A DNA stretch of 42,877 nt from Chloroflexota bacterium (lineage in GTDB: Bacteria; Chloroflexota; Dehalococcoidia; Lucifugimonadales; Lucifugimonadaceae), in the NCBI GenBank assembly GCA_002730795.1, contig PCAX01000063.1, positions 1 to 42,877 on the forward strand, given 5' to 3'. Each line of letters opens with the position of its first letter. The stretch's first letter is position 1. Of this stretch, positions 1 through 8,245 are shown one piece after another. The notes under the pieces were generated by a model. It searched no databases. It worked only from the letters and a program-made list of their open reading frames with translations, and was not told where the DNA came from. The position numbers and the translations under genes were made by a program.

Positions 1-36
1 CCTTAAATAATAATCTATCCCTGTTCTATAAACTAG

Positions 37-112
37 TGGTGGGGGATAGCGGGGACGAACCGCTGACCTCCTGCTTGCAAAGCAGGCGCTCTCCCAGCTG
101 AGCTAAGGCCCC
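37..112 (-). tRNA. tRNA-Ala (anticodon TGC), aberrant acceptor stem
   Basis: The minus strand reads as a cloverleaf with D arm GCTC/GAGC, an anticodon stem CCTGC/GCAGG around loop TTTGCAA (anticodon TGC, alanine), a T arm GCGG/CCGC, discriminator A and an encoded CCA. The acceptor stem is odd: GGGGCCT faces ATCCCCC, giving mismatches at pairs 5-68 and 6-67 and a G3-C70 pair instead of the G3-U70 pair that normally identifies alanine tRNAs. T-loop position 58 is T instead of the near-invariant A. The anticodon half is convincing, but the molecule may be degenerate, recently mutated or affected by an assembly error. Confidence 0.8.
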
Positions 113-154
113 ATTTTCAATTACAACAGCAATAACATTTTAATTAAACACCTT

Positions 155-193
155 GTGATGATTGAATGCACGATGGCATTACATCACTTTTTT
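155..193 (+). terminator. terminator-like hairpin ahead of the DUF1800 unit
   Basis: GTGATG (155-160) pairs with CATCAC (182-187). Inside, AATGC (165-169) pairs with GCATT (176-180) around a 6-nt loop, and six T residues follow at 188-193. This has the shape of an intrinsic terminator on the plus strand. No plus-strand gene lies between it and the window edge, and the next gene starts about 110 bases downstream. It could end a transcript entering from the left or act as a leader attenuator. The stem is interrupted, so the call is tentative. Confidence 0.35.
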
Positions 194-302
194 CGGTATT
201 TAAGCAGTTTAGAGTGAGTATCACTTGAAGATGGTCCACATAATGGTAGTATCGATTTCAAAAATATAAACTTGTTACAAATTTAACGGACGTTTAAATA
301 GA

Positions 303-1718
303 ATGACAACAACCACTAAAACTGATCCGGCGTTGGTTTCACATCTTTTAAGACGGGCTGGGTTTGGGTCGGATATAACTGAAATCAATCACTACACTTC
401 ACAATCTTATGAAAGATTAGTAGAAGATTTACTGAATTCTGAAAAATTCCCTGACGTAGATGATAACGCGATCGGAAGATATTACCCGAGTTTAGCAGCA
501 TGCAAAGACGATTTAGGACCATGGGTTACTAGATGGTTTTACAGAATGATAAACACAAAAAGACCACTTCAAGAGAAAATGGCGTTATTTTGGCATCATG
601 TTCTTGCTACGGCTTGGTTTAAAAGTGAACATTCACCTTCGATGATAGATCACATACAGATGTTAACAACAAACGGACTAGCAAATTTTAGAACGATATT
701 ACTTGAATTATCGCGTGATCCCGCGATGATATATTGGCTAGATAATAATGAAAACCACGCAAAGTCTATAAATGAAAATTATGGCCGAGAAATCTTAGAA
801 CTATTTTCAATGGGCATAGGAAATTATTCTGAAGACGACATAAAGAGTGCTGCGAGATCTTTTACGGGATGGAGTTTTAAACAACCACTTCCTCTATATC
901 CCTTTGGTCATTATGATTCTGGGTTTAGATTTATATCTGAAGATCATGATTATGGCGAAAAAACGTTCTTGGGTCATAAAGGGAATTTCAACGGTGAAGA
1001 TATTATAAATATAATCGCTTCGCAAGAAGCAACAGCTAAGTTCGTTTGTCGCCATCTATACAATTTTTTTGTCGAAGACGAACCTCAAGTTCCGGCCTGG
1101 AGTATTACACCACCCAAAAATCAGGCTGCAATAGACTCATTAGTGAAATCATGGTTCGAATCAGACGCCGATATCAGATCGGTGATGAGAACACTTTTTA
1201 ATGCAGAGTGGTTCAAAAATTCATTACAAAAAAGAGTTAAGTGCCCCGCCGAGTTTATTGTAGGCACATTAAAAATTTCCGGAGATTTTAAATACCCTGA
1301 ACCAGGACTAAAGGATCTTGATGGAACATGCATAGCGATGGGACAAGCATTAATGAATCCTCCATCTGTTGAGGGGTGGCACACAGGAAAGGAATGGATA
1401 GACGGAGGGACTCTAACTGAAAGAGTAAATTTTGCAGTAAAAATGCTGAATGATCCGAAAAAACCAGGTGTAAGGAACATAATATCAATAATAAAAGAGA
1501 ACGGAAAAACAGTGCCGCCTGAGATGTTTGTTTCAAAAATGTTAGAAGCGTTGGGATATTTAAAAGTAAGTGACAACACTCATTCTTTACTTACAGATTT
1601 TGCTGAAAAGGATGGTCATTTGAAATTTGGGACTGAAAAAGAATCACAAAAATCTGAAATTAGGATAGTCAGAATGTTGCGTCTGATCGTTTCTTCGATG
1701 GAATTTCAATTTGCGTAA
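303..1718 (+). CDS. DUF1800 family protein
   Basis: A 471-residue protein with the DUF1800 hallmarks: an N-terminal LLRRAGFG motif (about residues 15-22), FWHHVLAT near residue 97, and GREILELFSMGIG followed by an ARSFTGW segment in the middle. DUF1800 proteins have no firmly assigned activity and usually sit beside a DUF1501 gene, as here (next gene 21 bases downstream, same strand). Many relatives are exported, but this one has no signal peptide: the motif begins within 20 residues of the ATG. The TTGTTACAA palindrome at 272-280 lies just upstream, and the Shine-Dalgarno match is weak. The family call is firm; the role is unknown. Confidence 0.9.
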   Translation: MTTTTKTDPALVSHLLRRAGFGSDITEINHYTSQSYERLVEDLLNSEKFPDVDDNAIGRYYPSLAACKDDLGPWVTRWFYRMINTKRPLQEKMALFWHHVLATAWFKSEHSPSMIDHIQMLTTNGLANFRTILLELSRDPAMIYWLDNNENHAKSINENYGREILELFSMGIGNYSEDDIKSAARSFTGWSFKQPLPLYPFGHYDSGFRFISEDHDYGEKTFLGHKGNFNGEDIINIIASQEATAKFVCRHLYNFFVEDEPQVPAWSITPPKNQAAIDSLVKSWFESDADIRSVMRTLFNAEWFKNSLQKRVKCPAEFIVGTLKISGDFKYPEPGLKDLDGTCIAMGQALMNPPSVEGWHTGKEWIDGGTLTERVNFAVKMLNDPKKPGVRNIISIIKENGKTVPPEMFVSKMLEALGYLKVSDNTHSLLTDFAEKDGHLKFGTEKESQKSEIRIVRMLRLIVSSMEFQFA

Positions 1719-1739
1719 CAAGATATACGGAAGGATATT

Positions 1740-2897
1740 GTGACAATTACAGAAAATATTTCCTCGAAAGAACCTGTGTTGGTTGTTGTTCAATTGTCAG
1801 GTGGGAATGATTTTATGAATACCGTTATACCTTTCACATCAGGTGTCTACTACGATAATAGACCACTTGTCGGAATTCCAGAGGATAAGGTTATACCGTT
1901 CACTGAAACTTTGGCATTTCATCCATCAGCGAACGCTCTAAAAAAGTTATATGGGCAAGGAAAGGTGGCAATAATTCAAGGTATAGGATATGAAAATTCA
2001 AGCAGGTCCCATTTTCGAGCAATGGACATATGGCACACTTGCGAACCTAATCACATTGCAGTTGAAGGTTGGTTGGCTAAAGTCATAAGACAAATAGACC
2101 CAGACAGTAAAAATCCCGTTACAGCGGTTAACTTTGGCAGAGGTTTACCGCGTGCTCTTGCGGCACCAGGTGTCGTGGCAACTTCAGTGGGTGATTTAGA
2201 TAATTACGGCTTAATGTCGGATATTGAAAAACACCGCGAAAAAGAAGAAGATTTGGAAATATTCAGAAGAATGTACACACCTGCTATCGGGAGCGGGATG
2301 GTTACAAATTATTTCGGCCAAACAGGGCGAAATGTTTTAACGGGGGCGGAAATTCTATCTGAATCTCCGGTGAACTATTCATCTACAGTAGAGTATTCTG
2401 ATAACCCGATCGCTCGTTCATTAAGGGACGTAGCAAGAGTTCATTTATCTGGATTAGGAACAAAGATTTTTTACACCAGTCACGGCGGATACGACCATCA
2501 CGCCCAAGAAGTTCCCAATCACGCCCGGTTATTGACCGAGTTAACTGAAGCTATTAGTGATTTTATGAATGATCTTTCCGAACATGATGCCGCGCAAGAA
2601 ATCGTTATTTTGGTCTTCACGGAGTTTGGAAGAAGGGTAAAAGACAACGGATCAGGTACAGACCACGGATCTGGAGGTGGTGCCTTTATTATTGGAGAAA
2701 ATATTGCAGGCGGATTGTATTCTGAGTATCCATCTCTCGAACCCTCCACTTGGCTTTATGGTGAGGATATGCGGCATACTATTGATTTCAGGGGTGTTTA
2801 CGGAACTATTCTTGAACAATGGTTAGGTTTGGACCCCAAAGATATAGTTGGCGGAGATTTTGAACAGATTAAACCTTTTAGAACAACTTTGATTTGA
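1740..2897 (+). CDS. DUF1501 family protein
   Basis: A 385-residue protein starting at GTG 1740 behind a GGAAGG ribosome binding site. It opens with LVVVQLSGGNDFMNTVIPF, the typical DUF1501 start (strand plus GGND), and carries FTEFGRRVKDNG and a GTDHGSGGGAF segment near residues 300-320, the conserved C-terminal metal-site-like region of this alkaline-phosphatase-like family. Most DUF1501 proteins carry a twin-arginine signal; this one has only about 12 residues before the first core strand, so it looks cytoplasmic. It follows the DUF1800 gene and abuts the NHL gene, forming a probable three-gene operon. Substrate and reaction are unknown. Confidence 0.9.
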   Translation: MTITENISSKEPVLVVVQLSGGNDFMNTVIPFTSGVYYDNRPLVGIPEDKVIPFTETLAFHPSANALKKLYGQGKVAIIQGIGYENSSRSHFRAMDIWHTCEPNHIAVEGWLAKVIRQIDPDSKNPVTAVNFGRGLPRALAAPGVVATSVGDLDNYGLMSDIEKHREKEEDLEIFRRMYTPAIGSGMVTNYFGQTGRNVLTGAEILSESPVNYSSTVEYSDNPIARSLRDVARVHLSGLGTKIFYTSHGGYDHHAQEVPNHARLLTELTEAISDFMNDLSEHDAAQEIVILVFTEFGRRVKDNGSGTDHGSGGGAFIIGENIAGGLYSEYPSLEPSTWLYGEDMRHTIDFRGVYGTILEQWLGLDPKDIVGGDFEQIKPFRTTLI

Positions 2898-2905
2898 GAC
2901 ATGTT

Positions 2906-3904
2906 ATGAGCAAACCACATGGATTACTTAGAGCAGGATTCCCTTTCCACGCCACATTGGGAATGAGACGGGTAACTACCAATCCCATAGATCTGGCAAT
3001 ATTGAAAGACGGTACGCTGCTGGTTTTAAATCGTTCATACGGCCTAGGAGCTCAAATAAGAAAAACCAATTGGGATGATGAAGATTTAGGCACGATCGGT
3101 TCGGGATTAGAGTGGCCTGTACAAATTATTATTGACCAACAAGAACAGATTTACGTTACAGATGAAGCAACAAACAAGATAATAATATTTGACCGAGATG
3201 GGAACAATATCGGATCCTGGGGGGACTACGGTTCAAAACCGGGCGAGGTCAATAGACCATCTGGAATGAGTTTTGACGTGGATGGCAATCTTCTTATTGC
3301 TGACACATTGAATCACAGAATTTCAAAATTTACTCCTTCAGGATCATATTTAACTTCATTTGGAAAGTTAGGATCAGAGGAAGGATCATTTAACATGCCC
3401 TGGGGGTTATCTGTGGATAGTGATGACGCCACAATCGTGGTATCGGACTGGGGGAATAACAGACTTCAAAAGTTTGACAAAGATGGAAATTTTATGATGT
3501 CTTTTGGAGACACTGGACCTGAATTAGGTGGACTAAGTGGACCCGCGGGTATCGAAGTAGACTCTGATGGTGATACATACGTTGCAGATAGAGGTAATCA
3601 CAGAATACTTCAGTATGATGCCTCCGGAAGATATGTAGACAGATTCATTGGAGATGCTGTTCTCTCAAAAAGTGGTCGAATATATCTGATGGCAAACGCA
3701 CGAGCTTGCAGGTCACGGGAAATGACAACTTTAGAAGAATCAAAAAGATTTAGGGGTCCTACCTCTGTAAGGATTTATGGTGATCTGATGTATGTAACTG
3801 ATTGTGGCAGCCATCGAATACAAGTTTATAAAAAAGAAATTTATGAACTAAGCCCATCCCAAATCCTTCCCGATCCAGGCATCCCTTTTCTCTATAACGT
3901 TTGA
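2906..3904 (+). CDS. NHL-repeat beta-propeller protein
   Basis: About 332 residues made of repeated NHL blades, for example DTLNHRISKF, DWGNNRLQKF and DRGNHRILQY, each followed by a G-rich turn such as SFGKLGSEEG. This predicts a six-bladed propeller used for ligand or partner binding, or in some families for lyase activity. No signal peptide is seen. A TTG at 2894 would overlap the DUF1501 stop; ATG 2906 is preferred because no binding site supports the TTG. It ends the DUF1800-DUF1501-NHL unit. The fourth blade (about residues 255-275) is irregular and contains ARACRSREM. The specific function cannot be read from sequence. Confidence 0.85.
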   Translation: MSKPHGLLRAGFPFHATLGMRRVTTNPIDLAILKDGTLLVLNRSYGLGAQIRKTNWDDEDLGTIGSGLEWPVQIIIDQQEQIYVTDEATNKIIIFDRDGNNIGSWGDYGSKPGEVNRPSGMSFDVDGNLLIADTLNHRISKFTPSGSYLTSFGKLGSEEGSFNMPWGLSVDSDDATIVVSDWGNNRLQKFDKDGNFMMSFGDTGPELGGLSGPAGIEVDSDGDTYVADRGNHRILQYDASGRYVDRFIGDAVLSKSGRIYLMANARACRSREMTTLEESKRFRGPTSVRIYGDLMYVTDCGSHRIQVYKKEIYELSPSQILPDPGIPFLYNV

Positions 3905-4086
3905 AATATAATTACTTTTGGCTAATTGAAATTAAATTTCTAGAGAGCTCCCAGTTATCTCTATTACGTAAATCTGGTCAGTACTATTAAAAAACAATCT
4001 AATAAGAAAAACTCCGTACATTTACCCTGAAAACAAATAAAATCAGAATTAAATTAAAAGATTAGAGTCTTTAGTGGGTGATAATT

Positions 4087-4434
4087 ATGTCTCCGATGAT
4101 GTTTGGATTTTCACAACAGAGAAAACAAATTTTGAACGGTGAAGCAGAGCGGTTCGTAAGAGAAATGCCCCAGTTGGGTGCAAAAAAAATAATATTAGTT
4201 GGTGATTTATCAGTCGGCAATGTATCAGTCGATAGTGGATTAGAGGTATTAATTGTGCAGGAAACAGATCAGCCATATAAGGATAGGTCAGATTTTTGGG
4301 TAACACATTTAAGACCCACAGTTAAAGCAGACTTTTACGTGTTCACCCCAAAAGAATTATCCAATCTATCCCAAACCGATCCATTTTTAATAAAATCTTT
4401 ATCTATAGGGGAGGTCTTATACACAAGTGAATAA
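4087..4434 (+). CDS. MNT-type nucleotidyltransferase-fold protein, degenerate
   Basis: A small protein (about 115 residues from ATG 4087, with GGTG six bases upstream; GTG 4078 is an alternative) with the strand pattern of minimal nucleotidyltransferases. The family signature is G-S-x5-G followed by D-x-D. Here it reads GDLSVGNVSVDSGLEVLIV, so the serine is replaced by aspartate and the metal-binding D-x-D by G-x-E. Catalysis is therefore doubtful. Its stop overlaps the start of the HEPN-like gene by 8 bases, the classic MNT/HEPN pairing seen in toxin-antitoxin and nucleotide-transfer modules. Family identity is inferred from fold-level motifs plus the pairing. Confidence 0.65.
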   Translation: MSPMMFGFSQQRKQILNGEAERFVREMPQLGAKKIILVGDLSVGNVSVDSGLEVLIVQETDQPYKDRSDFWVTHLRPTVKADFYVFTPKELSNLSQTDPFLIKSLSIGEVLYTSE

Positions 4435-4825
4435 ATTGTCGAATAATTGGGTGAAGCAGGCGAATTACGATTTTGAAGTGGCAAATTTTAATGCAAAAGC
4501 AGGACATCATGCCCTTGCATGCTTCTTATGCCATGAATCTGCTGTGAAAATAGTAATTGCATATATATATAGTAAGGGAGCCGAATTTGTATGGGGTACT
4601 TCCCTTTCTGATTTATGTGAAGATGCGATGGTATTTGATCCATCTTTCGACCTAGTAAAATCTATAGCCATGCTACTTGACAAATATTACATTGGTACTC
4701 GGTTACCATCAAGTTTACCTGGCGCAGCCCCATATGAAGTTTACGATAAATCAGATTCTGAAAAGTCTTTAGAAATAGCAAAAGCTGTTTTAGATGGTGT
4801 CATAAAAAGGATGCAGAAAGATTAG
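4427..4825 (+). CDS. HEPN domain protein
   Basis: 132 residues with the HEPN layout: WVKQANYDFEVANF (helix 1), HHALACFLCHESAVKIVIAYI (helix 2 region), then GTRLPSSLPGAAPYEVY and a final helix. This matches the HEPN family that partners nucleotidyltransferases. The R-x4-6-H ribonuclease motif of toxic HEPN proteins is not evident, so it may be a non-catalytic partner. Its GTG start lies inside the end of the MNT gene, so translation is probably coupled. The pair may be a toxin-antitoxin-like or substrate-binding module; which one cannot be decided here. Confidence 0.75.
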   Translation: MNKLSNNWVKQANYDFEVANFNAKAGHHALACFLCHESAVKIVIAYIYSKGAEFVWGTSLSDLCEDAMVFDPSFDLVKSIAMLLDKYYIGTRLPSSLPGAAPYEVYDKSDSEKSLEIAKAVLDGVIKRMQKD

Positions 4826-4887
4826 TAAACCTCAGCTCGTATTATTTTATAAATTGTTACAAGTTCTTCAAATAAAGTAGGGAAAAC

Positions 4888-6000
4888 ATGAAAATATCCG
4901 ATATTCAATTAACTCCATTAAAAATAGGAAAAACGTTAATAAGAATTCAAACAGACAGCGGAATAGAAGGATGGTCTGAAGCACCTGGAGGGTCAAAGGT
5001 GGTACCCGGTAGATCCGTTGAAGTCTTTAGAGCTTATCTCGAACAGATAATCAAACCCGTGCTAATAGGAGAAGATCCCATAGAAATCGACCGCCACTGG
5101 GAAACATTAGCGTTAGGTAAAGAAGATCGTATGTACAAATTGCCAGCAAACGTAGTTGGTGCAATTGATATAGCTTTATGGGATTTAATGGGTAAGGAAG
5201 CCGGTATGCCGGTATATAAACTTATGGGAGGGGCCGCTAGAACGACAATTCCTTTGTATTGGAGCGTAGGAAGTGGATGGAAAAAAACTCCTGATGAGAT
5301 GTTAGACGATATAAAGGAAGGTTGGAATTCAGGGTATACCGCCTTCAAGATAAGGATGGACTGGAAAGGTTGGCGACAAGATAGTAATCCCGAAAAAGAT
5401 TATGACATGTTTAAACTTGTCAGAGAGTTTTTGCCGAATGAAATTTATTTGGGTTTCGATGCAAACAATGGATATTCGGTCAGCACAGCCATTCAGCAAG
5501 GGCGTAGATTTGAAGAATTGGGAATTAATCACTTTGAAGAACCTATCCCACACTACGATTTACCGGGTCTAAAGCAGGTTTCAGATGCTCTGGACGTAGC
5601 GGTTTCAGCAGGCGAGCAAGATTCCTACAGATGGTGGTTTCAACAATTAGTTCTATTAGGGAATCCAGATATTTTACAGCCAGATATTTTAAACGCAGGG
5701 GGGCCATCTGAAGTGAAACGTATATATGAAATGGCAATTACCTTAGATAAACCAGTAATGCCCCACAGTCCACAAGCAGGAATAAACAGTATTGCTTCTA
5801 TACACACTTATTCAACTGTTCAAAATGGAATAAGACCTCACGAATTTTCAACAGAGTTCTCCGGAGATCTTGATGAAATTGCAGAGTTGTATGGTGACCA
5901 CGTAATTCCGGTCAAGGGATCAATAAAATTAAATAATAAGCCGGGTTTAGGTATTGAACTAAATGAAAATGCGGTTCAAAAATTAGCTCTAAAAAATTAA
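4888..6000 (+). CDS. mandelate racemase/muconate lactonizing enzyme family protein
   Basis: 370 residues of enolase-superfamily type. The capping domain contains AIDIALWDLMGKEAGMPVY. The barrel carries KIR (about residue 154), the metal ligands D in FDANNGY (about 191), E in EEP (about 217) and E in GEQ (about 241), and a histidine in PHSP (about 292). The His base groups it with the mandelate racemase/sugar acid dehydratase subgroup, so dehydration or epimerisation of a hydroxy- or sugar acid is likely; the substrate is unknown. GTAGGG precedes the ATG, and the TTGTTACAA palindrome at 4854-4862 lies upstream. Its stop overlaps the convergent OppF stop by four bases. Confidence 0.88.
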   Translation: MKISDIQLTPLKIGKTLIRIQTDSGIEGWSEAPGGSKVVPGRSVEVFRAYLEQIIKPVLIGEDPIEIDRHWETLALGKEDRMYKLPANVVGAIDIALWDLMGKEAGMPVYKLMGGAARTTIPLYWSVGSGWKKTPDEMLDDIKEGWNSGYTAFKIRMDWKGWRQDSNPEKDYDMFKLVREFLPNEIYLGFDANNGYSVSTAIQQGRRFEELGINHFEEPIPHYDLPGLKQVSDALDVAVSAGEQDSYRWWFQQLVLLGNPDILQPDILNAGGPSEVKRIYEMAITLDKPVMPHSPQAGINSIASIHTYSTVQNGIRPHEFSTEFSGDLDEIAELYGDHVIPVKGSIKLNNKPGLGIELNENAVQKLALKN

Positions 6001-6998
6001 TAACCTTCAACTTTTATACACGCTACAAAATGATTTGATTTGTGAATATTCTTTATTTCGGGTCGTAGGTTAGAACAATCTGGAGTGCTTATAGGACACC
6101 TTGGGTGAAAATGACACCCAGATGGCGGATTCAAATAACCTGGAAGCTCTCCTGAAAGAATGATCCGTTCTCTTTTTAATTCAACATCTGGATCAGGTTC
6201 TGGTATAGCTGACAATAAGGCCTTGGTATATGGATGGTAGGGATTAAAAAATATCTCATCAGTTTTTCCAAGCTCTATTATCTTGCCCATATACATCACC
6301 CCAACTCTATCACTGATATGTCTTACGACAGAAAGATCGTGAGAAATGAATAAGTAGGCAACATTAAACTTATCCTGTAAATCAATCAATAAATTAAGAA
6401 CTTGGGCTTGAATTGATACGTCAAGAGCTGAAACAGGCTCATCCAAAATTACAAGGTCCGGATTCGTAGCAATTGCTCTGGCAATACTTATGCGTTGACG
6501 TTGTCCTCCACTAAATTCATGGGGAAATCTCTCAGCAAAATTTGGATTTAAACCAACTATATTCAAAAGATCATTAATTTTTTTTCTAAAATCTTCGTCT
6601 TCCCCATAAAGTTTATGAACTTTTAAGGGCTCACCTATGATATCTCCTACCCTCATTCTGGGGTTTAACGAACCGTAGGGATCTTGAAAAACGAATCCAA
6701 TTTGTCTTCGAATATTCATTAATTCATTGGAGCTGCATGTACTAATATTGGTACCGTCGAATTCTACATCCCCATACATATTCCCCAATAAACCTACGAT
6801 AGATTTTGCAACTGTCGACTTCCCCGAACCGCTTTCACCAACCAGAGAAAAAGTCTCTCCCGGAGCTATATCAAATGAAATACCATCGACAGCTCTAACC
6901 CTACCGGTTTCTTTTGGGAAAAAAATACCCCCCGTAACCGGATAATGAACTCTAAGGCTATTCACATTTAAAAGTTTCTTTCTCTTTCCCGTTATCAT
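5997..6998 (-). CDS. oligopeptide/dipeptide ABC transporter ATP-binding protein, OppF/DppF type (pair A)
   Basis: 333 residues with Walker A GESGSGKST, signature FSGGQRQRISIARA and Walker B VILDEPVSALDVS. The C-terminal tail has the usual Opp/Dpp cysteine set: SGCHFHPRCP, then two further Cys. In characterised relatives this tail can bind an iron-sulfur cluster. It powers uptake together with OppD, two permeases and a binding protein. Only the OppD partner (4 bases upstream, same strand) is here; no permease or binding protein occurs in the window, so the pair must work with subunits encoded elsewhere. The substrate may be peptides, nickel or other small solutes. Confidence 0.92.
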   Translation of the reverse strand: MITGKRKKLLNVNSLRVHYPVTGGIFFPKETGRVRAVDGISFDIAPGETFSLVGESGSGKSTVAKSIVGLLGNMYGDVEFDGTNISTCSSNELMNIRRQIGFVFQDPYGSLNPRMRVGDIIGEPLKVHKLYGEDEDFRKKINDLLNIVGLNPNFAERFPHEFSGGQRQRISIARAIATNPDLVILDEPVSALDVSIQAQVLNLLIDLQDKFNVAYLFISHDLSVVRHISDRVGVMYMGKIIELGKTDEIFFNPYHPYTKALLSAIPEPDPDVELKRERIILSGELPGYLNPPSGCHFHPRCPISTPDCSNLRPEIKNIHKSNHFVACIKVEGY

Positions 6999-7002
6999 AT
7001 CA

Positions 7003-7968
7003 TCAGAGGGGATTCCAACATGCGTAGGATTGATTAGTCGTGTGTACAGACAATCCAGGTTCGGTGTTACATTTTTTTACAACCTTCGTACACCTAATAT
7101 TATATGCACAACCAAGAGGCAAGTCCGTTGGATCTGGTACCTCCCCTGCTATAGAGTTTAGACGTGTCAGTTTTTTCCCTTTCAGTTTAGGGACTGAATC
7201 GAGCAATCCAGCAGTATATGGGTGCTTTGGAGCGCGGTAAACATCCGTTGCCAACCCAATTTCCCTTATTTTACCCGCATACATAACGGCAATCCTTTGA
7301 GCATATCTAGCAACAATTCCAAGATTATGGGTTATGATCAATAACGATATCCCCAAATTATCCGAAAGGTCTTTCAATAGTTCAAGAATCTGCGCTTGAA
7401 CAGTAACATCAAGTGCTGTAGTAGCTTCATCAGCTATTAATAAAGCGGGTTCACATGCGAGGGCTATAGCGATCATTATTCTTTGCTTTTGACCGCCGCT
7501 AAATTGGTGAGGATAATCATTTATCCTTTGCTTACCATCAGGAATACCAACCATTTCGAGCAGTTCAAGACTACGTGATAAGCTCAAATTTTTGTTCATT
7601 TTTAGGTGCCTAGTTAAAGGCTCAGAAATTTGTGTGCCTATTTTCAACACTGGGTTCAAAGAACTCATTGGTTCTTGAAAAACCATCCCTATCTGACGAC
7701 CTCTTATGTCTTGCATTTGAGATTCACTTAATTGGAGTAAATCCACTCCATTAAATATGATTTCTCCACTAATTATTTCCCCTGGAGGATTTGGGATTAA
7801 CTTCAAGATCGATAAGGCCGTAACGCTTTTCCCACATCCACTTTCTCCCACAAGGCCCATAATTTCACCTTTTGCCATACTAAACGTAACGTTGTCTACT
7901 GCGTGAATTGTCCGACCACCTGACGTTTCAAACACAGTTGACAAATTTCTTACGTTCAGTAATGACAT
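7003..7968 (-). CDS. oligopeptide/dipeptide ABC transporter ATP-binding protein, OppD/DppD type (pair A)
   Basis: About 321 residues from ATG 7968 (an in-frame start at 8007 would add 13 residues of poor similarity). Walker A GESGCGKS, signature FSGGQKQRIMIAIA and Walker B LLIADEATTALDVT are present. The C-terminal tail keeps the canonical cysteines (LGCAYNIRC, a following KKC and a final YAC). It is translated just ahead of OppF-A and probably forms a heterodimer with it. The inverted repeat at 8069-8088 lies about 100 bases upstream and could be its operator. There is no permease neighbour. Confidence 0.92.
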   Translation of the reverse strand: MSLLNVRNLSTVFETSGGRTIHAVDNVTFSMAKGEIMGLVGESGCGKSVTALSILKLIPNPPGEIISGEIIFNGVDLLQLSESQMQDIRGRQIGMVFQEPMSSLNPVLKIGTQISEPLTRHLKMNKNLSLSRSLELLEMVGIPDGKQRINDYPHQFSGGQKQRIMIAIALACEPALLIADEATTALDVTVQAQILELLKDLSDNLGISLLIITHNLGIVARYAQRIAVMYAGKIREIGLATDVYRAPKHPYTAGLLDSVPKLKGKKLTRLNSIAGEVPDPTDLPLGCAYNIRCTKVVKKCNTEPGLSVHTTNQSYACWNPL

Positions 7969-8068
7969 TTTTTTTCTGTTAAGTGTTATTTCTAACAAAA
8001 ACAACACTTGTTAATTTATCACCGAATAAATTTATCGATAAGGAGTGTATGTAAGTAAATCATAATTA

Positions 8069-8088
8069 AAATAGTAGCGATACTATTT
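8069..8088. repeat. 8-bp inverted repeat with GCGA spacer
   Basis: AAATAGTA and TACTATTT are perfect reverse complements separated by GCGA. The site lies between the divergent OppD-A gene and tRNA-Gln. As DNA it resembles an operator; as RNA it would be a hairpin with a GNRA tetraloop. No T tract follows on either strand, so it is not a terminator. Confidence 0.4.
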
Positions 8089-8109
8089 AATAGTCAACAT
8101 TTATTATAG

Positions 8110-8183
8110 TCCCGGGTCGTCTAATGGTAGGACTGAGGACTTTGAATCCTCCAATCCAGGTTCGAATCCTGGCCCGGGAGCCA
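8110..8183 (+). tRNA. tRNA-Gln (anticodon TTG)
   Basis: Complete cloverleaf: acceptor TCCCGGG pairs with CCCGGGA, the anticodon stem GAGGA/TCCTC surrounds CTTTGAA (anticodon TTG), the T arm is CCAGG TTCGAAT CCTGG, the discriminator is G and CCA is encoded. The weak U1-A72 first pair is typical of glutamine tRNAs. It sits alone between two Opp-type ATPase pairs that are transcribed in the opposite direction. Confidence 0.97.
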
Positions 8184-8245
8184 CGGTACTACTTTTGACA
8201 AAATCTAAGGTAATTTTTTTACTCAGGTACACAAATCTTTTAAGA

